Shown here: positions 48,051 through 59,168 of the stretch, one piece after another | Numbering within the stretch: the stretch's first letter is position 1 | Layout: each line of letters begins with the position of its first letter | DNA from: Chaetomium olivaceum | Lineage: Eukaryota; Ascomycota; Sordariomycetes; Sordariales; Chaetomiaceae | DNA length: 64,000 nt | Assembly: GCA_039881045.1 (NCBI GenBank) | Contig: JAYWVB010000033.1 | Span: 124,001-188,000, forward strand | Direction of reading: 5' to 3' | The notes under the pieces: model-generated | The model's database searches: none | What the model was told of the DNA's origin: nothing | Seen by the model: the letters and a program-made list of their open reading frames with translations, nothing else | Made by a program: the position numbers and the translations under genes

Positions 48051-49100
48051 TTTGACTTCAATTGGGAGGAGGTGGTGACAGTGTGAGCGCGGACCTGGTA
48101 TATATGTGCCAGGAAGGTGCCGGGAAGGTGCCGGGAAGGTGCCGCGTGGACCGTGATGTGTGTACACAAACTGTGTTGGTTCCAGACGGGAACCTACCTA
48201 GGTCTCACTCGACTTCGCCCGCCTTTACTCGCCCTAATCTAGATCCACCCCCAAGATAGGGACTCTGTGATGATATATTTTACATAGATTGGCAACTTTT
48301 TCTCTCGGAATGCATAATATTCCGTAGCTTCTCGAGAGTTAGACCCAGTATATCTTTCAACCATGGCCGCTTTCATTACCAACATGACCGGAGAGCGAGA
48401 TTCGTGTCTACATTTACCATGTTAAAAGTATAATAGCCTCGAAAAATTCGTTGTTTGAAATCTATAACACGAATACCAGAAGACTTACTACCTTAGTAAT
48501 CTCCAGGTATCTCCAGACTTAGGTACCTACCTGTAGGAATATAAGGTAGGTTGGACGTGGAGGAAAGATTTCTCGTCTATATACTTCTGATTCCCACTAA
48601 GCGGAACCAAAGGAAATACAATCCTGTAGGTAGCCCATAATCATAGTTTAAAATAAGATATTTTCATCACATTCATAAGAGGAATGGGAAAGTTGATAGC
48701 TTTTGCCAACCGTTTGAACTTTGAGTATACTCGTTCCTTATTGTTTTGTCACGCATAACCCTAACCCCTTCTGGCATCACTTTCGTTGAGTCTCATTTGA
48801 GATCCCACCTTCATTCGTAACCCACTGCTTGCATCTAGCTAACTCCGCCCCGAGACTGTGACGCTTGCCATTGAGTGGAATAAACGATTGGTCTCATCCT
48901 CATAACTTTTGAGATCATTCACATCACGGTTACACGTGTCTCATTTTGAGGACTATTACCCAAGTTTGCGTTACACAACCTCCAAGCCTCCGACCTCGCA
49001 ACCGTCCAAGAAAAGGGAAAGAAAAAAAAACACCGACTTCACAACATCCGTCTCCGACGTTACAACCCTCCTCCCACACGAACCACACCCCCAACCTCTC
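48051..49100. other. Intergenic, partly AT-rich
   Basis: Contains a short 12-bp repeat (48111-48143), then AT-rich sequence from about 48245 to 48760 with stops in all frames, and a GGTACCTACCTGTAGG-like palindromic patch near 48520-48555. No transposon domain was seen. The AT-rich block could be old RIP-mutated repeat DNA, but this is inference only. Confidence 0.4.
48111..48143. repeat. Short tandem repeat of a 12-bp unit
   Basis: The unit GGAAGGTGCCGG is repeated almost perfectly about three times. No coding role is apparent. Confidence 0.8.
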
Positions 49101-49258
49101 ACAAACCACAAACCACAAACCACAAACCACAAACCACAAACCACAAACCACAAACCACAAACCACAAACCACAAACCACAAACCACAAACCACAAACCAC
49201 AAACCACAAACCACAAACCACAAACCACAAACCACAAACCACAAACCACAAACCACAA
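49101..49258. repeat. Homogeneous heptamer tandem array (AAACCAC)n
   Basis: About 22 head-to-tail copies of a 7-bp unit without visible interruption, ending about 25 bp before the ATG of the next gene. Because three units make 21 bp, the array is open and gives a repeating NHKPQTT heptapeptide in the frame of the downstream gene. The unit differs from the plant-type telomere unit at two positions and from fungal TTAGGG more strongly. Confidence 0.95.
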
Positions 49259-49283
49259 CAACCACCACAACCACCACCCCATC

Positions 49284-50329
49284 ATGTCCCCGACCCCCGC
49301 CGTCCTAACGCACCCCCGCCTCCGCGCCCTTGCCCCCGACCCCCCGGCCACCGTCTCCATCCGCAACCTCTCCACGGCCAGCCCGCTGCAGCACGCGGGC
49401 CGCGACGCATGGGGCCGCGCCCACAAGGCCCAGCCGTGCACCCTCTCGGCCGAGGTGGCCTTCCACGCGCCCTTTGCGGCGGCGGCGGCGAGCGACAAGC
49501 TGGGCGGGGGCGACACGGTGCATTATGGCACGCTAAGCAAGGCGGTGCGGGGGAGTGTGGCGGGGTTTGAGGGGGAGGTGCAGGCGAAGGGGGATGGTGG
49601 TGGTGGTGACGGTGACGGTGGTGGTGGTGGTGGTGGTGGTGATGGTGGGGGGGGAGAGAGGAGTCTGAGGGATGTGCTGGGGAGGGTGTGGGCGGATTTG
49701 ACGGGGCTGGAGCTGGATGGGCGGGTTCGTGAGGGGAGTGGTACAGCGGTGGTGCCGTTTCTGGATGTGAGCAAGGTGCGGCTGTTGTCTGTTACCGTGG
49801 CGCTGCCGAAAGCGTCGCTCCTCGGGGACGGGGTGCGGTTGACGGCGAGCGCGGTGTTCAATGCGGCCGAGCAGGGTGAGATGGAAGGGAGGGCGATGGC
49901 GCTGGAAGTGAGCAGACTGAAAGTGCCGACGCTGGTTGGGGTGAATGCGAATGAGAGACTGGCCAAGCAGTTTGTGATTGCGACGGTCACGGTCGAGAGG
50001 TTTACGAGGGGGGTGGATGCGTATACCGATATTGAGCGCGACGTTGTCTCAGTGAGTTCATCAATTGCAACCCCTCGTGGCAAGCGCGGTCGAAAATGTG
50101 TTGCTGACACTGGTTTCAGGCTATGGAGGCATCATCTTTCGAGACGCTTGAGGCTCTAGGTGCCCATATAGCAGAGGCCGTTCTCACTTCGCGCTGGAGG
50201 GAGGCCGGTTGGCAGGTCTGTATTCGGATGGAGAAGCCCACCGCGGTTCCTATGGCAGACTGCCCTATCGTGGAGGTTCGGGCAACATGGGAGTCTCTTG
50301 AAAGGCAGAGGGCGGCAGGCAGATCGTAG
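49284..50329 (+). CDS. FolB-like protein, dihydroneopterin aldolase family
   Basis: Two exons, 49284-50051 and 50120-50329 (GTGAGT...TTTCAG, phase 0), encode 325 residues. The first half carries HAGRDAWGRAHKAQPCTLS, then DTVHYGTLSKAV, resembling the FolB (dihydroneopterin aldolase/epimerase) core where a Tyr and a Lys take part in catalysis. The second exon ends with WQVCIRMEKPTAVP and VEVRATWE, fitting the last strands of a T-fold. If functional, it would act on pterins in the folate pathway in the cytosol. Unlike fungal trifunctional FOL1 it stands alone. A GGT-repeat codes for a poly-Gly loop (about residues 105-125), an unusual insertion for the fold. I chose ATG 49284 because the family-like sequence begins after it; the frame is open upstream through the heptamer array. 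Family call moderate, activity uncertain. Confidence 0.62.
49602..49642 (+). repeat. GGT microsatellite coding for poly-glycine
   Basis: GGT/GGC units with a few GAC codons encode a Gly/Asp run inside the FolB-like protein. It probably forms a flexible loop. Confidence 0.8.
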
Positions 50330-50415
50330 ACCCGATAATGCACCTTCGTCTCGCTGTCTAATGTCTACTAGGTTGGGTGAACATTTACGAGTAATCCTAG
50401 AACCAGGGCGCGGGT

Positions 50416-51131
50416 TCATTCCTTCTCGCATAGAGGGACGTCGCCGTTGGTTATCTCATCGACATACTCCATATTTGGATCGAACAGCATTACGTGAAAG
50501 TGCTCGACCGATTTTACAGACTTGAGCGAAGCCCAGTTCTTGAACCAGATGACCTGTTATCTGTCAGCGTCACAACGAAGTCATAGAAGCCAGCGCAACT
50601 AACATGATCGGGGGACATTTTGGAGAACGTCTTGCGAACGTAGGAATCGATCTCGGCCCGCGCCGCGTCAGTCAAATCCCCCGTCGCCGGGTCCTCTTCG
50701 AGGGCAAATTTGGTCCAGACGACGAGGTGCACGATCCGCTTGTCGATACCATACGGCCAGTCATTTCTCAGCACCCTGACGTCGTCGTCAAACTCAAACG
50801 GACGGCCCCTCGGCGTGATCGGCAAAGTCCATTGCAGTCGTTGTGTCAGAATGAAATTCATGACGCTGCCATAGTCTTGTCTGAGTTTCCATGTAAAGCC
50901 AAGATACCGGCGAAGCTCGGATGGGACTCGTTGGAATAGTTCAAGCCGGTTCTGTGCCACCTTTCCCTGTACCACGGCCCAAGAGTCGATCTCATATTCG
51001 CTGTCCGGCGTGCTGATGATGCCGCGATCCTTGTCGGTGAGGTTGCGCAGGAAGTCGGGGCATTCGGCGGTCCTCAGATGGTCGGGGATGTTGACCTGCC
51101 AGTAAGGCAGATCCTTAGAAACACTTCCCAT
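50416..51131 (-). CDS. DUF3605 protein, Gig1-like (GlcNAc-induced family)
   Basis: Two exons, 51131-50604 and 50553-50416 (donor GTTAGT, acceptor ACAG), encode 221 residues. The sequence shows features of the fungal DUF3605 family: a start around DLPYWQVNIPDHLRTAECP, then ELFQRVPSELRRYLGFTWKL, the NFILTQRLQW segment, DVRVLRNDWPYGIDKRIVHL and a C-terminal VIWFKNWASLKSVKSVEHFH. The family includes Candida GIG1, induced by N-acetylglucosamine, whose molecular activity is not established. No signal peptide or membrane segment is visible, so it is probably cytosolic. It is convergent with the FolB-like gene; only about 86 bp separate their stop codons. Confidence 0.78.
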
Positions 51132-53527
51132 GGGCCTGGTGATCGGTGTCGGCGAGTGTTGTATGGAGTTCAGTCGTCGATCAAGAATCCCATCCAGGAT
51201 TCCAGGTTTAGGGGTAGCCCGTCCAGAAAAGCAGGAGCCGATGGAGACAGGGTATAATTAACTAGTTATTCCCCGGTGGTAAAGACATGCGTTGGCAGCT
51301 GCCATGCGATGCAAGACTTAGCGGTAAGGTAATTGGCGGGGATGTGAGTCGGGAGTCGTCAGTCGGGAAACGGCTCAGGGGAACCTTCACCGACTCGATG
51401 CCCGGCGATGGCGGTGGACGGGCGATGGATGGGTTCTCGGCCGGAGTGGGGCCGGGCGCCTTGGCCAATCCGAAAAGCGGTGGCCCGAGCGAGGGGTCCC
51501 TGAAGAAGACCCTGGCGGCTCCCGGCAATGTTTTCATTGCTCAACGTCACAGATGAGATGGGATGAAATAACGTTACGGTGCCGTTTATTGCCATACTAC
51601 ATGTAGTTATTCCTTCCGACGCTAACGTAACTCTGTTTGTCAAATTTGTCGAGTATTTTCAAGACGAAGAAGGCTTGCCTACGAATAGCAAGAAGGAGTG
51701 GCTACCATCGAATCCCTCCATGTTTGAAAGACGGGAGAATGCGGCTCAGTGTTTGAGGTGTCCCGGGAGGTGCCGAGTGCCTGCTGTGTCTCATAGTTGA
51801 TCTTCAACTTGGGCAAGACAAAGCATCTCACCCGTTTTCCCCACGTGGGCCAGGTCACCTGAACTGGCGGTCCGGATCACTGCTGCAATGCAAAGAGCGT
51901 GCTTTGTAGAGTGTCGGCGGGCCCATCACAGAGGCAGTGCGGGCAACCTTCTCATTCTCTGCGTGGATGCATCAATCAAAGCGGGGTGGAGCTCGGCAAG
52001 AAAGAATCAAGGCCCGAAGGGAAAGGAGAGATGAGATATTTTTTCCTAGGATACAACGTTGATGCGAGCTTTGTCTGGTCTCGCCACCACACCTCAAGAA
52101 GTTGAAGGGCCGAGCCCTTCAGTCCCTTCCTCCTAACGAACCCGAGTTGTCGCTCCTGCCAGAAGGCATGCACTTGCTTGTTGGGAGCCGCGCTAAGCTC
52201 CAACTTGAGAGGCAAGCGCTGCGAATAACTTATCAGAACTGGAACGCCAAACGGCTTTTTCGACATGGGAACTATTGGAGCGCCTGATTCCCAAAGGAGA
52301 CAACGCAAATTTCCCCAGTCAATATGTTGGTGGACCTTGGGCGATGATGGCGAGCCACATTTGTGATTTATTTAGTTCCCGTCGGGTTGGGCTGAGTGCA
52401 TGATGTCGCTTTTCGGGTTTTGTTCAACAGGGGTCTCCTAGGTCTGGGCCAAGCTTGGAGGGGCTTGTCGGTGCCTCTGTTAGCGTCCCATGTCTCTCAA
52501 CCTGGCACTTCGAAGTTGATGCCCAGCGGCACAAGGGGGAGGCTCAGGTGGGATGGAAGAAGTAACCTAGAACCTACCGACAGAAGATTTTCACCAACAT
52601 CCATGTGGCAGAGGGGAGCGTTTGCCACCCGGCTTCCTGCCGCGAGTTAATCACTCTCTCGTCGACAATCACTGCAACCTGCCGAAGCAAACGGCTCGAG
52701 TTCAGCTCGAGGGTTGCATACAGTCAAGGTGTTGTTTGTTTGTATTTCTCGTCGCAACTCCATATCGGTCCTGGCAAACGATACTCGTTAGTGAAATGCC
52801 AATGGAACACCAGGGTCGTCCCAGACACATCATATTGAGCCGTTTGAAGCACCGTTGCAACGGAATCGTATCACGGAAACCTGCGCCACCAAAGGCCAAC
52901 TGCCATGTCTGATCCTGGTTTGACAAGCGGCAACCGAAATACCTGATCCACTAACACGACCGACAAGGGGAGCTTTGGCGATCGGTGGGAAACGATAAAG
53001 GCATCCAATTCCCAGGGGCGGGAACCTCTTGGGCTGCCCGACCGCCTTTCTCTCCTCTCATCGTCTTTCCCCCCTTAACTATCCCTCTCAAGTCTTGTAT
53101 TCCAAGTCCCCTCTGAGTTGGCATCGCCACGAGTTGTTGCACCAACGTTGACGAACAAAATTGTGAGTATTGCCAAGCTGTGTTCGAGCTTCCCCTCCAA
53201 AACAAAGCCCCGCACCGGAGCTCTGCCAAATCATTGCTGCATTCGCAGTTCCACCACAGGAAGGAGGGGTTGATCCAAGTCGATCCCACTTCGGCCACAA
53301 AGGTTTCCTAGCAGCCCATCATTACGTCAATCGGCTAATTTATCCTGTCAAACAGCCCCTTCCCACTTCGCACTTGTGTCTTGTCACCAGACTTGTCTCA
53401 CGAAGCTCGAGTACAAACAAGTCCCGAACTCTGTCTTTCGTGGTCGACCGGGCCCGACCTTAGTCCTCAACCTCCAACCAACTCTCACCCTTGTGGCAAC
53501 CAACCCAGAACAACTACCACAGCAAAA
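51132..53527. other. Divergent intergenic region before UGP1
   Basis: About 2.4 kb without a supported gene. The last 500 bp are CT-rich (for example 53045-53100 and 53460-53520), as expected for the promoter and 5' leader of a highly expressed gene; a 5'-UTR intron is possible but not provable. Nothing else was recognised. Confidence 0.45.
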
Positions 53528-55741
53528 ATGGCGGCACAAGCAATTAGGAGCGCCCTGCCCTCCCACCTCAAGCCCGGGAACGGCGACGAGGCCGAGTTTG
53601 CCAAGAGGCACCATGGCAAGACAAGATCCCACATGGTGAGTCCCATACATACACATTCCTAAGTTCTTTTTTGGGCCGTCGTTTGCTGGGGGAACATGAG
53701 ACGTTGTTGTCCATTCCAACGCTTGTTTCTGGTCCGCCGGGCCACGATGGAATGGAGGGGCAAGCGTGCACCTGTGTCGCCGGTGGCACGGTGCGGTGGC
53801 TTAGCCCCTTGCATTGACTGCACCCGTCACAGGGGCATCATGGGCACGCGGGGCAGGCACCGCCCTCAGATCCTTCCAAGGGACCTCATAAACCGCAGTG
53901 GCCTGGCAACGGTCCGATACGATGCCCCCAATCTATTCTCGAACCAATGCTTGGGAGAACACGGGAACTTTGGCAGTCTGCCTTTAGAACCCATATTCAA
54001 GCATGTTTGCTTGGAGAAATCCCCTTGTTCTGAACCATAATGGCAACCGAGGGACAGTACAAACGGCAGGCGACGGGCATGGATGTATGTCGATGTTGAT
54101 TCTCACCTCTCCTGAACTGAGATTTCGGGGACAGTGACGTCAGGCTAACCACCAATTTCCCCCAGGCTTTCGAGAACACCTCGACCAACATCGCCGCCGC
54201 CCAAATGCGCAATGCGCTCACAAACCTGGCCGAGACGGTGAAGGACCCGGGAGAGAAGAAGGTAAGTCGAAATGGATACAGCAACCGGAGCGGGGCATGG
54301 TCTAACAGGATACACAGCTGTTCGAGACCGAGATGGACAACTTCTTTTCGCTCTTCCGCCGGTACCTGAATGACAAGGCTAAGGGTAACGAAGTGTAAGT
54401 GCTCTGCACATCAAACACTGGTACGAGGCTAATGTATTATGCTGCTGTAGCTCATGGGACCGCATTGCGCCTCCTGCCGAGGGCCAGGTCGTCGACTACG
54501 ACGACCTGGCCAACTCTGAGTCGGTCAACTTCCTCAACAAGCTCGCGGTGCTGAAGCTTAACGGCGGCCTGGGAACGTCCATGGGCTGCGTCGGCCCTAA
54601 ATCGGTCATCGAAGTCCGCGATGGCATGTCCTTCCTGGACATGTCGGTCCGCCAAGTCGAGTACCTCAACCGCACATACGGCTCTAACGTCCCCATCATC
54701 CTCATGAACTCGTTCAACACGGACGAGGACACCGCGGCCATTATCAAGAAGTACGAGGGCCACAACGTGAACGTCCTGACCTTCAACCAGTCCCGGTACC
54801 CCAGGATTTACAAGGACTCGCTCCTCCCCGTGCCCAAGTCGGTCGACTCGGCCGTCCACGACTGGTACCCCCCCGGGCACGGTGACGTTTTCGAGTCGCT
54901 GTACAACTCGGGCATTCTCGACAAGCTGCTTGACCGTGGCATCGAGATCATCTTCCTCTCCAACGCCGACAACCTCGGCGCCGTCGTTGACCTCCGCATC
55001 CTGCAGCACATGGTTGAGAGCGAGGCCGAGTACGTCATGGAGCTGACCAACAAGACCAAGGCCGATGTCAAGGGTGGCACCATCATCGACTACGAGGGTA
55101 GCGTGCGCCTGCTCGAAATTGCGCAGGTCCCCAAGGAGCACGTCAACGAGTTCAAGTCGATCAAGAAGTTCAAGTACTTCAACACCAACAACATCTGGAT
55201 GAACCTGAAGGCCATCAAGCGCGTTGTGGAGAACGACGAGCTCGAGATGGAGATCATCCCCAACGGCAAGACCATCCCCGGCGACAAGAAGGGCGAGTCG
55301 GACATCAGCATCCTGCAGCTCGAGACCGCCGTTGGCGCCGCCATCAAGCACTTCAAGAACGCCCACGGTGTCAACGTTCCCCGCCGCCGCTTCCTGCCCG
55401 TCAAGACGTGCTCCGACCTGATGCTCGTCAAGTCGGATCTGTACACGGTCAAGCACGGCCAGCTGCAAATGAGCGCCAACCGTTTCGGTGACGCCCCGCT
55501 GATTAAGCTCGGCGGTGACTTTAAGAAGGTCTCCGATTTCCAGAAGCGCATTCCCAGCATCCCCAAGATCATCGAGCTCGACCACTTGACCATCACGGGC
55601 GCCGTCAACCTTGGACGTGGCGTCACCCTCAAGGGCACCGTCATCATCGTCGCGACCGAGGGTCAGACCATCGATATCCCGCCCGGATCGATCCTCGAGA
55701 ACGTCGTTGTCCAGGGTAGCTTGCGCCTGCTTGAGCACTAA
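53528..55741 (+). CDS. UGP1: UTP-glucose-1-phosphate uridylyltransferase (UDP-glucose pyrophosphorylase)
   Basis: Cytosolic enzyme making UDP-glucose from UTP and glucose-1-phosphate, precursor for glucan wall polymers, glycogen, trehalose and glycosylation. Four exons: 53528-53635, 54166-54261, 54318-54394, 54451-55741. All junctions are GT-AG and in phase, giving 523 residues, the usual family length. The nucleotide-binding loop LNGGLGTSMGCVGPKS is intact, as are FLDMSVRQVEYLN, the LMNSFNTDEDT segment, WYPPGHGD, FLSNADNLGA, the sugar-binding region around NTNNIWMNL, and the C-terminal left-handed beta-helix (NLGRGVTLKGTVIIVA) that serves oligomerisation. Exon 1 is short and the first intron (53636-54165) is unusually long for this window at 530 nt. 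No frame problems were found. Confidence 0.96.
53636..54165 (+). other. Long first intron of UGP1
   Basis: GTGAGT donor and CCCCAG acceptor, 530 nt, several times longer than the other introns here. It may contain regulatory sequence or an alternative first exon; no evidence beyond length. Confidence 0.8.
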
Positions 55742-56493
55742 AGCCGCTCTGGTCAGCGTAGCGTTGCTGTTTTCTCTGGGCACGTAGGGACGGGATTTTG
55801 TCTTCTGCTTTGTTGTGCCGAACAAGTTATAATATTGCGGCCTTTGCATACGCTTTTTGAAGGGTGGAAAACGGGATGGTTAATGTGACGGTATGGCGTA
55901 GTCTGCCCGGCTCTCGGCCGGATGGCAGAGTAACGGGCGGATGGGAGATGCCGCCTGCCACCTACCACCAATAGACATTTTGTAGTTGACATTCAAGAGC
56001 ATTCGGACAATCTGTGGTCATGTATTGTTGCGTAATGGCCCGACCTAGTTTTAGGATTGCAATCCGCCTGACGAAGTGTGGAAAGCCTGGCCCACCCATG
56101 CATGATTTCGTCCCATGCCTCTGCTCACATAAATATGAAATTATCTGCTTCTCAGTCGTAGGGTTCGATTTACAACAAATCAACGAAATAGTAGTATGAC
56201 TGCGAGCCAAATTGATATTTTATAAGCGAGCGAATCTTCAGTTACGGCCATAAGAGACCGATCCCTTTACCTCTGCCCGTTGATATTAACAGTTCAACGC
56301 TCGCCATAATGCAAGACACCCTCAGCCCGAAAGACCCCATGAGAACGCCCCAGAACCCGCCCGCATCCGCCGCCCACCCATAGCCATAACCATACCCATA
56401 CCAAAAAAAACCCAGGAGCAAAATCATCCATCACCCTCCCTCTGACCTAGCAGAGGCGCCCGCCCAGCAGCCCAGCAGCCCAGCCAGGCCACA
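55742..56493. other. Convergent intergenic region between UGP1 and ING gene
   Basis: Holds the 3' ends of both neighbours; the middle (55980-56240) is AT-rich. No gene was seen. Confidence 0.5.
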
Positions 56494-58191
56494 CTACCGC
56501 TTCCTCAACTTCTCGCTGCACTCGGGGCAGTACCACGTGCCGTTGGGCTCGCTCTTGAGCCCGACGCAGCCCCAGTGGAACCACTCGTACGGACACTGGT
56601 CGTTGTCGCACGCGACCATGTTGCCGAAGCTGACGTTCTGGCACGAACAGTACTTGCGGTCGTCGCCGGCCTCGTCGTCGTCGACATCCATCAGGTCGTC
56701 CTCGTCCCTGGTCCCGCCGCCGCGGGGGTGTGGGCTGGGCCGTGTCCCGTGCTGGCGCTCTCCGCCGCCACCACCACCACCACCGCCGCCGCCGCCGCCG
56801 CCGCCGCCACTGTTGCCGCCGCTGCCGCTTCCGCCTCCGCCGTGGTGTGGGTGGTGGTTGGCTGCCGCTCCGCTGGCGCCGGAGGGGGTGCGGCGGTGCG
56901 GGTTGCTGGCCTCGCGCACGCCGGACGGGGTGGGGAGCGCGGCTTGGTTGGAGGTGGAGCGCGAGAAGGAGGCTGCGGGCGTGCCGCGCCCGCCGGTTCG
57001 TGTGTCGCTGGCCGAGTCGCTGGCCGAGTCGGCGTCGGAGAGCTCGCTCTCGGCGGCGGAGGAGGGGGAGTTCTTGGCGGCGCGCTTGACGCGGGATAGG
57101 CCGGATTTGCTGATGGTGCCGCCCGCCCCGGGGGTGCCCTTCTTGCGGCCGGATGTGCTAGATGGGGTGCCGGCCTTGCGGGACCCGCCGGCGAGGGAGC
57201 CCTTGGATGTGGCGCGCGGCCCGGCGCTACCGGCGCGCTGAACGCCGGTGGCTGTTTGGTGGCCCTTGGGCGTCCCCGGTCCGAGCGAGGAGTGGCGGGC
57301 GAGCCCGCTGGACGTTGCGGGGAGGGTGCCTAAGCCGCTGTTGGACCGGGGCATGCGCTTGGTTGCGGGGCCGGCCGAGCTCTCGCGTGCCTGGCGGTTC
57401 ATGATCATGCTCGCCGCTGGGGTCGCTGGCGCGGACGCCGAACCGTGTTGCTGTGCTTGGGCGTGGCGCACCTGGGCGTTGGCCGCCCGCACCTGCGTGC
57501 TATTTGCGAGGTTGCTGAGCGCCGAAGTGGCGGTGGTCGTGCCATTAGCGCCCCTGGGGCCGCCGGTCCCGGTCGTTACGTTCGCGGCGCTCGAGCGGAT
57601 GAGGGAGGGAAGTTCGTCGGGGTCGGTAAAGCCGGGTTCGCCACGGTCGTAGAGCATCTTGATTTGCATGTCGAGCTGACGGGTGTGCTTGTCCATGTTA
57701 TGTAGCAGTTTCTGTGTTAGGGCGATCTTTTCGTTCGAGAGCTGTTCTGCCTGCGCATAGTTCTTCCTTATGAGTGTCCGGTATTCCTCCTCCTTTGGGT
57801 TCAGGTGGTGGCTACCGTGGGCCTTAATCCACTTCTGTATCCGCCCATCCCGATCCTCGATCTCCTGTATCAACTCTTTATACTGACGGTCCTTTTCTGC
57901 GATCTCCTCTTGGACGAAGCGCAGCTCCTCGGGGAAGTTTTGGGTCCTGTTGAAGTACTCGTCGAGGACGAGCGCCGGATCGGCCGCTTCGACCGGCGGC
58001 ATCTTCCGGACGAAGTCGATGGATAAATCGTCTCTAGGCATGGCTGTTAACGCGCCGTACGGCGTATGTACTGCCTTCGTGGCACCCCGTTCTGAAGCCG
58101 GACTGGAGGCTCGTGAAAGAGACTGCCCCACTCCAGAGTCTACCCGACTCTCGAGACAAACCGGGGCGCTGCTATAAACCGAGGAACACAA
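56494..58191 (-). CDS. ING-family PHD-finger chromatin protein (Yng2/Pho23 type)
   Basis: Nuclear subunit of a histone acetyltransferase or deacetylase complex that reads methylated H3K4. A single exon encodes 565 residues. The N-terminal ING helical domain runs from LVLDEYFNRTQNFPEELRFV through DGRIQKWIKAHGSHHLNPKE to MQIKMLYDRGEPGFTDPDEL. A long Ser/Thr/Gly-rich disordered linker follows, with a poly-Gly run (from CCN repeats at about 56767-56812). The C-terminal PHD finger has the Cys4-His-Cys3 pattern: YCSCQNVSFGNMVACDN, CPYEWFHWGCVGL and GTWYCPECSEKL. The frame is open from ATG 58191, but the ATG at 58041 (MPRDDLSIDFVRK) is an equally good start. Yng2 (NuA4) and Pho23 (Rpd3L) cannot be separated by eye. 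Confidence 0.9.
   Translation of the reverse strand: MCSSVYSSAPVCLESRVDSGVGQSLSRASSPASERGATKAVHTPYGALTAMPRDDLSIDFVRKMPPVEAADPALVLDEYFNRTQNFPEELRFVQEEIAEKDRQYKELIQEIEDRDGRIQKWIKAHGSHHLNPKEEEYRTLIRKNYAQAEQLSNEKIALTQKLLHNMDKHTRQLDMQIKMLYDRGEPGFTDPDELPSLIRSSAANVTTGTGGPRGANGTTTATSALSNLANSTQVRAANAQVRHAQAQQHGSASAPATPAASMIMNRQARESSAGPATKRMPRSNSGLGTLPATSSGLARHSSLGPGTPKGHQTATGVQRAGSAGPRATSKGSLAGGSRKAGTPSSTSGRKKGTPGAGGTISKSGLSRVKRAAKNSPSSAAESELSDADSASDSASDTRTGGRGTPAASFSRSTSNQAALPTPSGVREASNPHRRTPSGASGAAANHHPHHGGGGSGSGGNSGGGGGGGGGGGGGGGGERQHGTRPSPHPRGGGTRDEDDLMDVDDDEAGDDRKYCSCQNVSFGNMVACDNDQCPYEWFHWGCVGLKSEPNGTWYCPECSEKLRKR
56767..56812 (-). repeat. CCA/CCG microsatellite coding for poly-glycine
   Basis: Fifteen or so consecutive CCA/CCG units on the plus strand, read as Gly on the minus strand, in the linker of the ING protein. 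Confidence 0.9.
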
Positions 58192-59168
58192 GATCCTGAA
58201 AGCAGGATATAATAGGGTGATAAACTTGAATGGATAACAATCACACGGTGTATTGCTTCCGTTTTCTTTTGCCTCTTTTTTTCTTCCTTTTTTTTTCCTT
58301 CGAAAGCAGTGCTGAATAGTAGACTGGAGAACTAAGAACGTGGATCGTGAAGCGCAGGGAGAAGGAAGCCAAGATCCCAGTGGATGACGCAGGGCAGCAC
58401 TGCTCAGAAAAAAAGTCCGGCAGAAATGTGGTTCACAGAGGAGAATTCCACAGGCTCACCTTTCGAAAGGGGAAATTTCTGATCCCCGGCTAGCCCGTAC
58501 CCCTGTCGTCTGAGAGAGTTGGCGCGAAATTGATGAGAATCGAGCTGGGAAGGCGAGGCCGGATTCTTGTGGAGAGCAAGCAAGAATAGCTGTTTCCTGT
58601 CGCCGAAGCCCGCGTTTGTTTCACAGCGGAAGAAGTTCGGTTCTCAGCCTCCCCAATCAAAGCCCTGAAAATCTCGGCGGGGCTGGGCTTTGTGGAAGGC
58701 TGATGCGCAGGGAACGCATGGGGCTAACTGGATTAGGGCTAGTGTGCACTCGGCCCAGGGGGTGGATGGCCACATTGAGGGCGACTCACATTTGCTTGTG
58801 CATGTTCGATTCGAGATTCAAATCCATGCAGCTCCAACCACCGAGACCCGCCATCATCGACCGAGTTATTCGACAGCAAAGTTAACAGTGACGACGACTT
58901 TATCTTTGAACTGCATTTAGTCTTTTCAAAGCCTTGATATTTACGAAGTATTTGACTATAGATACTCTCAGCGCGTCAAAACCCTGAATAAAGTATCTTT
59001 AACTAGGTAGCTTGTTCAAGGCCAGCGCTCACCACTCTCGCCTCACCCTCGGTCACATCTGGTTTTCAAGTCGGAGCTTTGAGTCAAAATATCTCCCATC
59101 TCGGCATCGCAACAGCGCGTTTCATATTCGGACACATCGTGACCTGATAAACTATCTCGGGTGCGGCT
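58192..59168. other. Shared divergent promoter region of ING and HOS2 genes
   Basis: About 1 kb between two divergent starts. CT/TTTC-rich patches flank the ING start (58255-58310). No gene was seen. It is the only space for both promoters. Confidence 0.55.

Noticed and set aside
49101..49258. Interstitial telomere repeat
   Set aside because: The AAACCAC unit is neither TTAGGG nor another telomere unit known from filamentous ascomycetes, and the array lies between ordinary genes.
48930..49277. Minus-strand frame rich in VVCGLWF repeats
   Set aside because: It is the reverse reading of the AAACCAC heptamer array and has no other coding sign.
56575..57241. Pro/Ala-rich frames on the plus strand over the ING gene
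   Set aside because: They come from the GC-rich poly-Gly linker read in reverse; the ING and PHD domains are on the minus strand.
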